This document shows positions 6,548 through 15,158 of a stretch of DNA of 34,954 nucleotides, in pieces. Under the pieces are notes generated by a model that was given only the letters and a program-made list of their open reading frames with translations, did no database searches and was not told the DNA's origin. This DNA comes from Kamptonema formosum PCC 10802 (GTDB lineage Bacteria > Cyanobacteriota > Cyanobacteriia > Cyanobacteriales > Oscillatoriaceae), in the NCBI RefSeq assembly GCF_000332335.1, contig NZ_KB235948.1, positions 2,430,096 through 2,465,049 of the forward strand, in the 5' to 3' direction. A program made the translations under genes and the position numbers. Positions within the stretch are counted from its first letter, which is position 1. Every line of letters starts with the position of its first letter.

Positions 6548-7393
6548 TCACACCGGCAAAAGCTCGACGCGGATGTCTGCCGGCTTGGCATAGTAAGGAG
6601 CTGTTAGCACCAGCCCATCTGCGCCGGTGGCCGCATACTGGGCGATATTGGATTCACTGATGCCACCGGCAGCCAGGGTGAGGATCGCTGGGTGAATCGA
6701 CTTGAGAGCGGGAATGATTTTTAGCAGCTCGGGCGCGTCTATTTTGTCAAATTGAATACCGTCCACACCGGCTTCAGCTAGCTGAACCGCTTGTGAGGTC
6801 TCTTTGAGTTCGACAATCACCTTTTTTTCTTTAACTTTGCGCTTCAAAGCCGGCAGCTGCTGGAGAAACCCTTCAATGCCGCCGGTAAAGTTCAGGTGCT
6901 GGTCAAATATCAGGACTGTTTCTGAAAGTCCCAGCCGGTGGGGGTAGGCTCCGCCGGCCAAAATCGCTTTCACCGCCACGGGTTTAGTCCCCGGTACGGA
7001 CTTGCGAGTGGTGTAGAGCATGACCTCAGGGCTGGCGGCTTGAGCGAGCCGCACTAGCTGGTTCGTTTTGGTGGCCACTCCGCAGGCATATTCCAGCAGG
7101 TTCTGCGCCGCCTTCCAGGCGAGGTGCAAGGCACCGGCATTTCCTTGGGCGCAGAGAAAAGTCACAGCCGGCTCGAGCTTGGAGCCGGTGGGGAGCGCCA
7201 GCGTCACCTGAGCACCGGCTCGCTGGAGGATGCCGGCGGCTTCCTCCGTGCAGCAAAGCACAGTATCGGCGCAGGTGGCGAAGGAGATCCGCCCTTTCGC
7301 CCCCCCTATTCCCAGGGCGTGGGTGGTCAAGTCAAAGTAGGGAACGTCTTCCCGAATAAGCTGTTCGAGCAACTGCTCTGAGATCGATATCAT
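6548..7393 (-). CDS. modD: ModD-like (NadC-family) protein
   Basis: 281 residues. The fold is that of quinolinate phosphoribosyltransferase: an N-terminal sandwich domain, then a barrel. The family signature is TTRKSVPGTKP, where NadC has TRKTTPG. The segments GGAYPHRLGLSE, IVELKE and LAAGGISESNI match the ModD branch better than NadC. ModD is linked to molybdenum transport genes in diazotrophs but its exact reaction is unsettled. It is divergent from cnfR across 354 bp. The terminator-like stem at 6491-6516 follows the stop. The genuine alternative is a NadC paralogue; a Mo role is supported by the nitrogen-fixation context but no mod transporter gene is in the window. Confidence 0.8.
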   Translation of the reverse strand: MISISEQLLEQLIREDVPYFDLTTHALGIGGAKGRISFATCADTVLCCTEEAAGILQRAGAQVTLALPTGSKLEPAVTFLCAQGNAGALHLAWKAAQNLLEYACGVATKTNQLVRLAQAASPEVMLYTTRKSVPGTKPVAVKAILAGGAYPHRLGLSETVLIFDQHLNFTGGIEGFLQQLPALKRKVKEKKVIVELKETSQAVQLAEAGVDGIQFDKIDAPELLKIIPALKSIHPAILTLAAGGISESNIAQYAATGADGLVLTAPYYAKPADIRVELLPV

Positions 7394-7621
7394 GTTTTTC
7401 CCGCCTTTTTAGCCGAAAATCGCCTAACGCTTGCATAAAAGCTTACTCCTCTGCTGAGGAAAGCGCCTAGCGGCTGCTCTCTCGCACTCGCTTTTTTTGC
7501 CTTTCGCACGAACCGCCGCTCCCTCTCCCTTCACAAAGCGCAAAAAACTTTAACCCATTGCTCCCTCAATCGCTCAAGATTTTTTCATGAAGAACTTTAA
7601 AAAAATATTAAGAATTGTTTT

Positions 7622-7670
7622 ACTGTTCGGTATGAACAGTTTTCGGAAAAAATTTATGAAATTTTATAGT
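7622..7670 (+). promoter_or_regulatory. Inverted repeat and -10 element upstream of cnfR
   Basis: ACTGTTC-GGTAT-GAACAGT (7622-7640) is a perfect 7-bp inverted repeat. A TATAGT -10-like box lies at 7665-7670, and the -35 position (about 7642-7647, TTCGGA) is poor. The repeat centre sits about 46 bp before the expected start, a common place for an activator. It is most simply an operator for cnfR; modD, which starts 229 bp away, could also respond. Which protein binds is unknown. Confidence 0.55.
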
Positions 7671-7706
7671 TAGATAAATAAATAACTGAGTGAGAGGACT
7701 CCGAAA

Positions 7707-7732
7707 ATTGAGCCATCGGGCTCAATGGAAGG
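7707..7732 (+). promoter_or_regulatory. Leader hairpin next to cnfR ribosome site
   Basis: ATTGAGCC-ATCG-GGCTCAAT is a perfect 8-bp stem with a four-base loop. It is followed directly by GGAAGG, the best purine-rich ribosome site for cnfR, 15 bases before the ATG. The stem could expose or hide that site, or protect the mRNA end. Confidence 0.45.
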
Positions 7733-7747
7733 AAGCTGCGTCGTCTT

Positions 7748-9352
7748 ATGGCTTATATAATTCCTGATGATTGCGTGGGGTGCGATGCTTGCAAGCCTAA
7801 GTGTCCCACTGGTGCGATTAAACGCGAGAAGAATCAATATCGGATTGAGGCCAGCCTTTGCAACAGTTGCAATGGGCACTACCCGGAACCGCAGTGTGTG
7901 GTGGCTTGCCCATTCAGCTACCCTGTTCCTTTGCGGGCAAAGAAAGGGAGGCACAAAGTTGATGCGAGAACTGCCACCAGCCCGGATCTATTTTCTAACG
8001 GGAAAAATACTCCCTTCGCCACCGCTATAGTGATCTGGGAAGCCTGCAACCTGCTGGCACAGCGACAGTCACTTCCCTGGAGAGCGGACGCTTCCGGAAA
8101 GCGCTTTTACCAGAGACAAGTCAACCAAGGTCGGGGAACCATCACCCTGTCTTTTGCAGGCCATCTCGCTCCAGAACAGGCCCGCCCCCGAGCCGGTGCT
8201 CTGGCGCTTTCCGCAATTGAGGCGATTGACATCAGGGCGGCTTGCCTGCACTTGATTTACGCAGCCCACGCCACGGCTTTGGAGAAGCCTTGGGAGCAGG
8301 AGTTTGTCATCGACGACCGGCAAATCGAGAAATATTTGGGGCTGGACAAGCGCAAAGACCTCAGCAAAGCAGCCAAACTGACCCTGATCAAAGAAATTGC
8401 CCAGCAACCTTGCGCGATCGGAACTTCTATCAAGTGGCCCCAGCAGGGCCAAGTTAAGGGATTCTCAATTGAAGAAAGCCCCTTGTGGCAGATGGTGGAA
8501 ATTCAGCACTACTTCCAGGAAGACACGGTGGGGTGCAAACATCTGACCGGCCTCACCTTTAAAGTCAGGGCTGGCCGGTGGGCGCAATATTTCTTAAACA
8601 AGCAAGCGTGCAAACAGCGAACCGCTTTCTACCAGTACGGCACCCTGCCCAAATCCCTTTTAACTGCGGTGATGAGCGTCTGGCAGCAACATGAGGGAGC
8701 GGCTAGAATGATGCTGTGGCTGCTATTTAAAGCTAAAATGGGAAAAGAGCAGCGGATCACCGTGCCCACCTTAATGCGCGTCGCCTACGGTGAGGAGAAA
8801 GTCACCCACGCATGTTACCACCGGGAGGAGCGCAAGCGCATGCTGCGCACCTTTGAAAGCGATCTGGAAGCTCTCAGCCATTACGGGCTCAAACCCGTAT
8901 TCGATCCCGTCACCTACCTGCCAGAGATCCAGCCTCTGTGGGCAAAGCTAGGCGATATTCCAGACGATGCAGAGGAAGCGCTCGATTTCTGGATTAATGA
9001 TGGGGGCAGCGACAGCAGGCTGACGGACTCTGGCCCGCGCGGCAAGTGGAACCTGTTGATGAACGCCCGCATTTTGTGGTTTGAGCTCCCCCCGGAGTGG
9101 GAGCTGGCAATTCCTGAATTTGCCAAAAAGAAGCAGCGATCTGCTATTGTAAGAGGGGCCAAGTCAAGGACCGTGCCGGCGCTCTCCGGCGATCAGGTGA
9201 TAGAGGCCAGAAAAAGTCGGGGCATCAGTCAGAGAGACTTGGCGCAGATGACCGGGAAAAGCCAAAGCTGGATTCGGGATATCGAAAATGGCCGCTTTCA
9301 AGCTAAGTTGGAAGACCAGCAGGTGTTGCGGAAAGTGCTGGGTCTGGCTTGA
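7748..9352 (+). CDS. cnfR: CnfR/PatB-type nif transcriptional activator
   Basis: 534 residues, close to the usual length of PatB/CnfR. The N-terminus is a two-cluster ferredoxin domain: Cys9, 12, 15, 19 (CVGCDACKPKCP) and Cys38, 41, 50, 54 (CNSC ... CVVACP). The middle 400 residues are the family-specific region. The C-terminus (about 478-530) is an XRE-like helix-turn-helix (VIEARKSRGISQRDLAQMTG, then KSQSWIRDIENG). In cyanobacteria this protein turns on nif genes under low oxygen, probably sensing oxygen through its clusters. It sits between hup/modD and a PAS kinase, with no nif gene in view. ATG 7748 is fixed by the conserved ferredoxin start. An inverted repeat and a leader hairpin upstream suggest tight control. 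Confidence 0.93.
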   Translation: MAYIIPDDCVGCDACKPKCPTGAIKREKNQYRIEASLCNSCNGHYPEPQCVVACPFSYPVPLRAKKGRHKVDARTATSPDLFSNGKNTPFATAIVIWEACNLLAQRQSLPWRADASGKRFYQRQVNQGRGTITLSFAGHLAPEQARPRAGALALSAIEAIDIRAACLHLIYAAHATALEKPWEQEFVIDDRQIEKYLGLDKRKDLSKAAKLTLIKEIAQQPCAIGTSIKWPQQGQVKGFSIEESPLWQMVEIQHYFQEDTVGCKHLTGLTFKVRAGRWAQYFLNKQACKQRTAFYQYGTLPKSLLTAVMSVWQQHEGAARMMLWLLFKAKMGKEQRITVPTLMRVAYGEEKVTHACYHREERKRMLRTFESDLEALSHYGLKPVFDPVTYLPEIQPLWAKLGDIPDDAEEALDFWINDGGSDSRLTDSGPRGKWNLLMNARILWFELPPEWELAIPEFAKKKQRSAIVRGAKSRTVPALSGDQVIEARKSRGISQRDLAQMTGKSQSWIRDIENGRFQAKLEDQQVLRKVLGLA

Positions 9353-9490
9353 GGCGCAGCCCCGCTCGGAAAACATCTCCGAATGATTCCACATCATGTC
9401 ATGGACTCTTCCCCAAGTGAGGGGTTAGATCTAGCCTGACCTTTTACAAAACTTTGCCGCAGTTAGAAAGAGACATCCAGGGTGTGTGTC

Positions 9491-9627
9491 ATATCATGTC
9501 CGGTCGCACCGCTGTTGTGCGGAGGGGGTAGGGGCGGGTTTGTTCATATTCGGCTCGCTCGCCAGAAATCTCTTGGCAGAACCCGCCCCTACAAGCTTAC
9601 GCCAACCCATGCAAGCGGACATGATAT
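9491..9627. mobile_element. MITE-like element, ATATCATGTCCG ends
   Basis: 137 bp bounded by perfect 12-bp terminal inverted repeats (ATATCATGTCCG at 9491-9502 and its complement at 9616-9627). Inside are another perfect 13-bp pair (GTAGGGGCGGGTT 9528-9540, complement 9580-9592) and a CGCAC/GTGCG hairpin. It has no coding capacity. Related ends occur at 30578-30695 and 33335-33448. It separates cnfR from the kinase gene; the stretch 9353-9490 shows nothing else. Confidence 0.75.
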
Positions 9628-9665
9628 CAGAAGCCGGGAGATAAACATCACAGGAGCGAAATTAG

Positions 9666-11153
9666 ATGGAAGCTAAGGCAATTGATAATCGGGCGCAAAA
9701 ATACCCTAGAGGTAGAGGAATCAAAAAAAATGGGGCAAAGCTGGATGAGAACTTAAGAGAAATTCACCTGGCAGCTTGCGGTCTAGCCATTCCTAACGAG
9801 CTGGATATTAATGAAACCTTGCGGCAGACAATCAAAGAACTGTCAGACATAAAATTTGCGCTGGATCGCTCGGCCATCGTAGCCATCACCGACGAAAAAG
9901 GGACGATCGCTTATGTGAATGACAAATTTTGTGATATCTCCAAATATAGCCGAGAGGAACTGATTGGCAAAACTCACCGGCTCATTAACTCCTCTTATCA
10001 CTCCAAAGATTTTTTCAAGCACTTTTGGGCTACCCTAAAAGCCGGCAAAGTTTGGAAAGGCGAAATCAAGAATAAAGCCAAAGACGGAACCTATTACTGG
10101 GTCGATACTACCGTAGTTCCGTTTTTGAAGGAAAACGGGAAACCTTACCAATATCTATCTATCCGGTTTGACATTACCGACCGCAAGAACACAGAAGAAG
10201 CGCTGCAGCAATCGGAATTCCGGGCGAGGCTGCAAGCTCAGCAGCTGGAACTGGCGCTGCAGGAGCTCAAACGGACTCAAACCCAACTGATTCAGAGTGA
10301 AAAAATATCCAGTTTGGGGCAACTGGTTGCCGGGATAGCTCATGAAGTGAATAACCCTTTATCCTTTATTTCTAGCAATTTATATTACGCCAATCAATAC
10401 ATCGCTGACCTGCTGAACCACCTGCAACTCTACCAGAGGCGCTTTCCCAATCCAGGGTATGAAATTCAAGACAGTGCGGGGCAAATTGAGCTGGATTTTT
10501 TGACGGAAGACCTGCCGAAATTGCTGTCTTCCATGCTGGTGGGAACTGAACGCCTCCGGGAGATAATGCTCTCCTTGCGCAACTTTTCGCGGATGGAGGG
10601 GACAGAGGCAAAACCCGTGAATATTCATGAGGGGATAGACAGCACTCTGATGATTTTACAGCACCGCCTCAAAAAGCAACCGGAACGCCCAGCCATTGAG
10701 GTTATCAAAGAATACGGGGATTTGCCGCTTGTGGAGTGCTATTCCGGGCAAATGAACCAAGTATTTATGAATATTATTGCCAATGCCATTGACGCTCTTG
10801 ATGAGTGCAGCTGCAGCCGGTCCTATGCCGAGATGGAGCGCACCCCTAACACTATCCGGATTTCTACTGAAGTGGTCAGTGGCGACCGAGTGGCGGTGCG
10901 GATTGCCGACACCGGCCCGGGCATACCAGAGACAGTCCTGCCTCGGATGTTTGAATCTTTTTTTACCACTAAACCTGCCGGTAAAGGTACGGGTTTGGGA
11001 CTGCCGATCAGCTATCAAATCGTGACTGAAAACCACAAAGGCCAGCTCCAGTGCGCTACAGCGCCCGGAAAAGGAACGGAGTTCTTGATTGAAATTCCCC
11101 TCTGCCAAAAGCAACCTCTAAAACAGGGAGTTTCTTTGGCCCAGCCTTTCTGA
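9666..11153 (+). CDS. PAS-domain sensor histidine kinase
   Basis: 495 residues, no membrane helix, so cytoplasmic. ATG 9666 has AGGAG 9 bases upstream. One PAS domain with PAC tail spans about 73-175 (AIVAITDEKGTIAYVNDKFC ... IRFDITDRK). A coiled-coil of about 30 residues follows. The H-box is LVAGIAHEVNNPL, phospho-acceptor His226. ATPase motifs are N-box NQVFMNIIANAIDAL, G1 IADTGPGIP, F-box FESFFTTKP and G2 GKGTGLGLPIS. A kinase with HEVNNPL belongs to the NtrB-like HPK4 group. No response regulator lies nearby, so it is an orphan. No haem or flavin motif can be read from the PAS sequence, and its signal is unknown. Confidence 0.93.
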   Translation: MEAKAIDNRAQKYPRGRGIKKNGAKLDENLREIHLAACGLAIPNELDINETLRQTIKELSDIKFALDRSAIVAITDEKGTIAYVNDKFCDISKYSREELIGKTHRLINSSYHSKDFFKHFWATLKAGKVWKGEIKNKAKDGTYYWVDTTVVPFLKENGKPYQYLSIRFDITDRKNTEEALQQSEFRARLQAQQLELALQELKRTQTQLIQSEKISSLGQLVAGIAHEVNNPLSFISSNLYYANQYIADLLNHLQLYQRRFPNPGYEIQDSAGQIELDFLTEDLPKLLSSMLVGTERLREIMLSLRNFSRMEGTEAKPVNIHEGIDSTLMILQHRLKKQPERPAIEVIKEYGDLPLVECYSGQMNQVFMNIIANAIDALDECSCSRSYAEMERTPNTIRISTEVVSGDRVAVRIADTGPGIPETVLPRMFESFFTTKPAGKGTGLGLPISYQIVTENHKGQLQCATAPGKGTEFLIEIPLCQKQPLKQGVSLAQPF

Positions 11154-11232
11154 TTTTGGTTTTTAGATGCCCGGATTTTGGATTAAAACCCCGGGCAAGG
11201 GGGTTTCGTCGGGCAGAAAAACAAGCGGTTTG

Positions 11233-11268
11233 CATATGAGTGAGGCGTGGCTTCGCCTCACTCATGTG
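11233..11268. terminator. Long hairpin between convergent genes
   Basis: A 15-bp stem with one G-T wobble (11233-11247 with 11254-11268, loop TGGCTT) lies between the kinase stop and the ctaE stop. It lacks a U-tract but is well placed as a two-way transcript end. Confidence 0.6.
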
Positions 11269-11307
11269 GGAGCGGCTATATTTTCACCGGCTCCCCTCAC
11301 CGCTGAA

Positions 11308-11952
11308 TTAAAAAAGCGTCAGAATGTACAGCAGCGAAAACAGGATAATCCAGATGATATCTACAAAGTGCCAGTAGATTTCTGCCATGGCGATGCCGGT
11401 GTGCTTGGTGTGGGAATAGTGACCGGGCCGGCGCGAGCGCCACAGCACCCCCAAAATCAGCAGCAGCCCCACAAAAACGTGCAAACCGTGGAAGCCGGTC
11501 ATCAAATAGAAACAGTTAGAAAACACATTCTCGGTCAAGCCATATCCCAGAGTCTTGTACTCATAAGCTTGGCCGGCCAAGAAAATCGCACCCATGAGCG
11601 CCGTCACGGCATACCAGAGCCGCATCCCCGACACATCATTCTTTTTAATCGCCGTATCGCCAAAATGAATGACGAAACTGCTGGAAACCAGAATGACGGT
11701 GTTAATTGCCGGCACCAATAGCTCTACTTCTGTGCCTTCTGGCGGCCAAACCTCCGCAGCCCCCCGCAAAATTAAATAGGTGGCAAAAAATCCCGCAAAC
11801 ATCAGGGATTCAGAAATCAGGAACGTCAGCAGCCCGAAAACCCGCAAATCCGGATGCTCTTCGTGATGTTCGCCTCCCGCCGCCTCGGGCGCTGCCGGTG
11901 CGGGAACAGAGGAGTCGAGAACGAGCTCAGATGCCTCAATTGAACCTTGCAT
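11308..11952 (-). CDS. ctaE: Cytochrome c oxidase subunit III
   Basis: 214 residues with about five membrane helices, typical of cyanobacterial CtaE. The N-terminal 35 residues are Ala/Pro/Glu-rich and the first helix starts near DLRVFGLLTFLISESLMF. Conserved family pieces are GFHGLHVFVG and the end EIYWHFVDIIWIILF. The subunit supports the oxidase core and proton intake. GGAGG lies just before the start. It is the last gene of ctaC-ctaD-ctaE, but 242 bp of repeat-rich DNA separates it from ctaD, so it may have extra control. Confidence 0.97.
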   Translation of the reverse strand: MQGSIEASELVLDSSVPAPAAPEAAGGEHHEEHPDLRVFGLLTFLISESLMFAGFFATYLILRGAAEVWPPEGTEVELLVPAINTVILVSSSFVIHFGDTAIKKNDVSGMRLWYAVTALMGAIFLAGQAYEYKTLGYGLTENVFSNCFYLMTGFHGLHVFVGLLLILGVLWRSRRPGHYSHTKHTGIAMAEIYWHFVDIIWIILFSLLYILTLF

Positions 11953-11984
11953 AGTCCTCCAATATCTATCAAATTTCAGATGCC

Positions 11985-12136
11985 GGTTGCAAGCTGTTAG
12001 GCGTTTAATCTGCTTGGTGAATCTAGGGGGCAGAGCCTACCTAACTGCGTTTACAAGCAGTCTTGATGAGCTGCGCGCTTAATGAAAATTAGGCGCAAAA
12101 AAAAGGTGCCGGCGGTAGGGCTAAAGCCCTACTGCA
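11985..12136. repeat. Repeat remnants between ctaD and ctaE
   Basis: Positions 11993-12060 are a diverged copy of 388-450 (AGCTGTTAGGC ... GGCAGAGCCT ... AACTGCGTT). They are followed by a GTAGGGCT-AA-AGCCCTAC hairpin near 12115-12132. The hairpin could weaken read-through from ctaD to ctaE. Confidence 0.65.
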
Positions 12137-12194
12137 ACCCTTTTTAAGTCAGCCGCCCCGGAACGAGGGGAACGCCGGCAAAAATTACTTCACA

Positions 12195-13886
12195 TTATTT
12201 CACAGAAACAGGGGATTCTTTCTCCGGCGCGGAAAGTTTCCCTTGGGGATTGTGACCGTTCATGCCATACTCGTAAGGGCCATGAGTCACAACCGGCAGC
12301 ACTGCCCAGTTTTCGATGGCCGGTGGGGAGCTGGTTGTCCATTCCAGAGTTAAAGCTTGCCAGGGATTGTCACCGGCAGCCGGTCCGCGCATCCAGCTCA
12401 ACATCATATTAAAGGCAAACGGGATCACAGACAGTCCCAGGAGAAAAGCGCCGAAGGTGCAAATCTGGTTGAGGGCAGTAAATTGCGGGTCATACATTGC
12501 CACCCGGCGGGGCATTCCCTGCAACCCCAGTTCGTGCATGGGCAAGAATGTGAGATTGGTGCCAATGAAGGTGAGGACAAAGTGAACGCGCCCCCAAAAT
12601 TCGCTGTACATCCGCCCCGTAATCTTGGGGAACCAGTGGTACATGCCGGCGTAAATCCCAAACACCGAGCCGCCAAATAGGACGTAGTGGAAGTGCGCGA
12701 CGACATAGTAAGTGTCGTGAACGTGCACGTCAAATGGGGCAGTGCCCAGGGTAATGCCGCTCAGTCCGCCCATCACAAACATCGCCAGCAACCCAACAGC
12801 AAAAAGCATGGCACTGGTCAGCCGGATTTTGCCGCCCCAAAGGGTGGCCACCCATCCGAAAATCTTGACGCCGGTGGGAACAGCGACAATCAGGGTGGAG
12901 ATGGTGAAAAACATCCGCATCCAGGGAGGAGTGCCGCTGGTAAACATGTGGTGCACCCAGACGAACAAGCCCACAACGCAGATAGCCAGACTGGAATAAG
13001 CAATCGCTTTGTAGCCAAAAATCGGCTTGCGGGCGTGAACTGGAATCACCTCGGACATAATGCCGAAAATCGGCAGGATCATCAGGTAAACTGCCGGGTG
13101 CGAGTAGAACCAGAACAAGTGCTGGTAAATGATCACATTGCCACCGGCATCCGGTTTGTAGAACGAGGTGCCAAAATTGATGTCAAACAGCAGCAGCACT
13201 AGCCCAGCAGCCAGCACCGGCGTTGAGACGAGCGCCAGCACCGAGGTCGCCAAAATCGCCCAGCAGAACAGGGGGAGCTGGTCCCACTTCATGCTGGGGA
13301 CTTTCATTTTGAGAATCGTGACGATAAAGTTCACTGAACCCAAAATGGAAGAGGTTCCCACAAAGACGATGCTGAGAATCCACATCGACTGCGCGGTGTT
13401 CGCTGTAATCAAGCTCAAGGGCGGGTAGGCTGTCCAGCCGGTTTGCGATCCTCCGAAGAAGAAACTGCCCAGCAGCAGCGCCCCTGCCGGTGGGTTCAGC
13501 CAAAAGGCAATCGCGTTGAGCTTGGGAAATGCCATGTCTCTTGCGCCCACCATCAGCGGCACCAGAAAGTTGCCAAACCCGCCAATCGCACTCGGCACAA
13601 TCCACAGGAAAATCATGATTGTCCCGTGGTTGGTCATAAATGCGTTGTAAAGATTCGGGTCGAGCAAGTCTGCGTCTGGCGTCGCCAGTTCGGCACGCAT
13701 AGCTATGGCCATCAACCCGCCTATTAAATAGAATACAAAGGCGGTGACGAGATATTGAATGCCGATGACTTTGTGGTCAACGTTGAAGGTGAAGTAGTCG
13801 TACCACTTCCACGCCTTCGGATGGGCGCTGTGGGAAACCCCCTTCGGTTCGGGTGGGGTGCTGACTGGAATTTGTGCTTGTGCCAT
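12195..13886 (-). CDS. ctaD: Cytochrome c oxidase subunit I
   Basis: 563 residues, twelve helices, the catalytic subunit of an aa3-type terminal oxidase. Haem a ligands are His87 and His400, haem a3 His398, and CuB His263, His312 and His313. Helix VI reads YSHPAVY (261-267): Tyr261-Ser262 is present and the Glu of HPEVY is replaced by Ala265. This is the A2-type D-channel signature, as expected for cyanobacteria. Tyr267 is the residue cross-linked to His263. The gene follows ctaC by 28 bp, so the two are probably co-transcribed. No strong ribosome site is seen, consistent with translation coupled to ctaC. Confidence 0.98.
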   Translation of the reverse strand: MAQAQIPVSTPPEPKGVSHSAHPKAWKWYDYFTFNVDHKVIGIQYLVTAFVFYLIGGLMAIAMRAELATPDADLLDPNLYNAFMTNHGTIMIFLWIVPSAIGGFGNFLVPLMVGARDMAFPKLNAIAFWLNPPAGALLLGSFFFGGSQTGWTAYPPLSLITANTAQSMWILSIVFVGTSSILGSVNFIVTILKMKVPSMKWDQLPLFCWAILATSVLALVSTPVLAAGLVLLLFDINFGTSFYKPDAGGNVIIYQHLFWFYSHPAVYLMILPIFGIMSEVIPVHARKPIFGYKAIAYSSLAICVVGLFVWVHHMFTSGTPPWMRMFFTISTLIVAVPTGVKIFGWVATLWGGKIRLTSAMLFAVGLLAMFVMGGLSGITLGTAPFDVHVHDTYYVVAHFHYVLFGGSVFGIYAGMYHWFPKITGRMYSEFWGRVHFVLTFIGTNLTFLPMHELGLQGMPRRVAMYDPQFTALNQICTFGAFLLGLSVIPFAFNMMLSWMRGPAAGDNPWQALTLEWTTSSPPAIENWAVLPVVTHGPYEYGMNGHNPQGKLSAPEKESPVSVK

Positions 13887-13914
13887 AAGTTATTTTCGTG
13901 AAAATTGCCTGAGC

Positions 13915-14937
13915 TTAGCGAGCAGGGTGGAGCTGAGCTAGGGTTTCTGAAGTAATCCCCAGATTGGCGGCGTGGGGCGCGAGAAAGTCTGATGCCGGTA
14001 AATCCGCGGGATTGCTGGCAACGGCACTGTTCAGGTTTTGCTGCTGAGCGATGAGATTTTCTGCCAGCCAGCTCTCGTACTCTTCTGGTGTGTGGACAAC
14101 CACCTGCGTTCTCATCGCGCCGTGGTAGCCGCCGCACAGTTCAGCGCAAACTACGGGGTAAGTGCCGGTTTTGGTGGCGACGAACCGCAGTTCGGTTGGC
14201 ATTCCGGGAATCGCATCTTGCTTGAGGCGGAACTGCGGCACCCAGAAGGCGTGGATAACATCAACAGCGGAGAGGTTGAGCTGCACGTCGGAGCCCACTG
14301 GAACGTGGAGTTCACCCGAGGTGACGCCGCTGTCTGGATAGCTAAAAATCCAGGCAAACTGCATGCCGGTAACGTTGACTGTTAGGTCTGCCGGTTTGGC
14401 TTCCTGTGCGGGAGCCGCTCCAATGCCGTATTTGTTTGTCTCGGCGGGCGCAAGCTCGCTTGGCTCCATCCCCTCTGAGTCCGCAATCGCCGGAGCGGCG
14501 AGTGCGCTCCCCCGCATGCTGGCCATGTGCGATGGGGAGTGGCTGTGAGCCATCATGTGGGAGCCCGCTACCTCAAAACCTCCCATGTCTCTGAACACTT
14601 CCACACTGTAGATTCCCAGCCCGATGACAATAATCGCTGGGATCGCCGTCCAGAAGATTTCTAAGGAGAAGTTGCCTTCTATTGGCACGCCGTCTGTATC
14701 ATCCCCTTTGCGCCGGCGAAATTTTATCACAAAAATCAGGATGGCTCCCTCCACCACCAAAAACAGGGCGGTGCCAATGGTGACCATGACGTTGAAAAAG
14801 CCGTCTACGAGAGGCGCTTGTGCCGATGCCTGCTCTGGCAGCAGGTGGTGGTTCTGACCCACCCAGAAGCTGATCATTGTTACTAAGACGCCAGCAACCA
14901 GGGTTAATAGTGAAACTGGAACTTTTTCCTTTTCCAT
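13915..14937 (-). CDS. ctaC: Cytochrome c oxidase subunit II with His/Met-rich insert
   Basis: 340 residues. Two membrane helices lie at about 9-27 and 48-72, with a third hydrophobic stretch at 95-112. The CuA domain follows: His229 and CAELCGGYHGAM giving Cys264, Cys268, His272 and Met275, all intact. CuA receives electrons from cytochrome c or plastocyanin on the lumen/periplasm side. Between the membrane part and CuA is a low-complexity linker (about 124-180) with a cluster of four His (127, 131, 133, 137) and four Met (128, 129, 138, 141). Such a linker can bind copper. The C-terminal 40 residues are an Ala/Asn-rich extension. First gene of the operon. Confidence 0.97.
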   Translation of the reverse strand: MEKEKVPVSLLTLVAGVLVTMISFWVGQNHHLLPEQASAQAPLVDGFFNVMVTIGTALFLVVEGAILIFVIKFRRRKGDDTDGVPIEGNFSLEIFWTAIPAIIVIGLGIYSVEVFRDMGGFEVAGSHMMAHSHSPSHMASMRGSALAAPAIADSEGMEPSELAPAETNKYGIGAAPAQEAKPADLTVNVTGMQFAWIFSYPDSGVTSGELHVPVGSDVQLNLSAVDVIHAFWVPQFRLKQDAIPGMPTELRFVATKTGTYPVVCAELCGGYHGAMRTQVVVHTPEEYESWLAENLIAQQQNLNSAVASNPADLPASDFLAPHAANLGITSETLAQLHPAR

Positions 14938-15158
14938 GCCTTATCTCTTTGGGAACGGCTGCGACGCCTGAGGAGTCGCTTCCTTGAATGTTTTTTGCTG
15001 AATATAGCAGTTTTTACGCGCTTGGAGTGCGGTTCGTCACCGTTGCGGGCTTGCGTTGCGTCCCGCGAGCGCTTTCGCCTTGCGCGTCCTTCCCCCCAAT
15101 GGCCAGTCTCCTTGCCGGTAGCTGCCCTCCCAGGGGGCATCACGTCTTCCCCCTCTGT

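Noticed and set aside
12687-13202. A 171-residue plus-strand frame inside ctaD
   Set aside because: Antisense shadow of a clear oxidase gene; composition is rich in His, Asn and Gln without structure.
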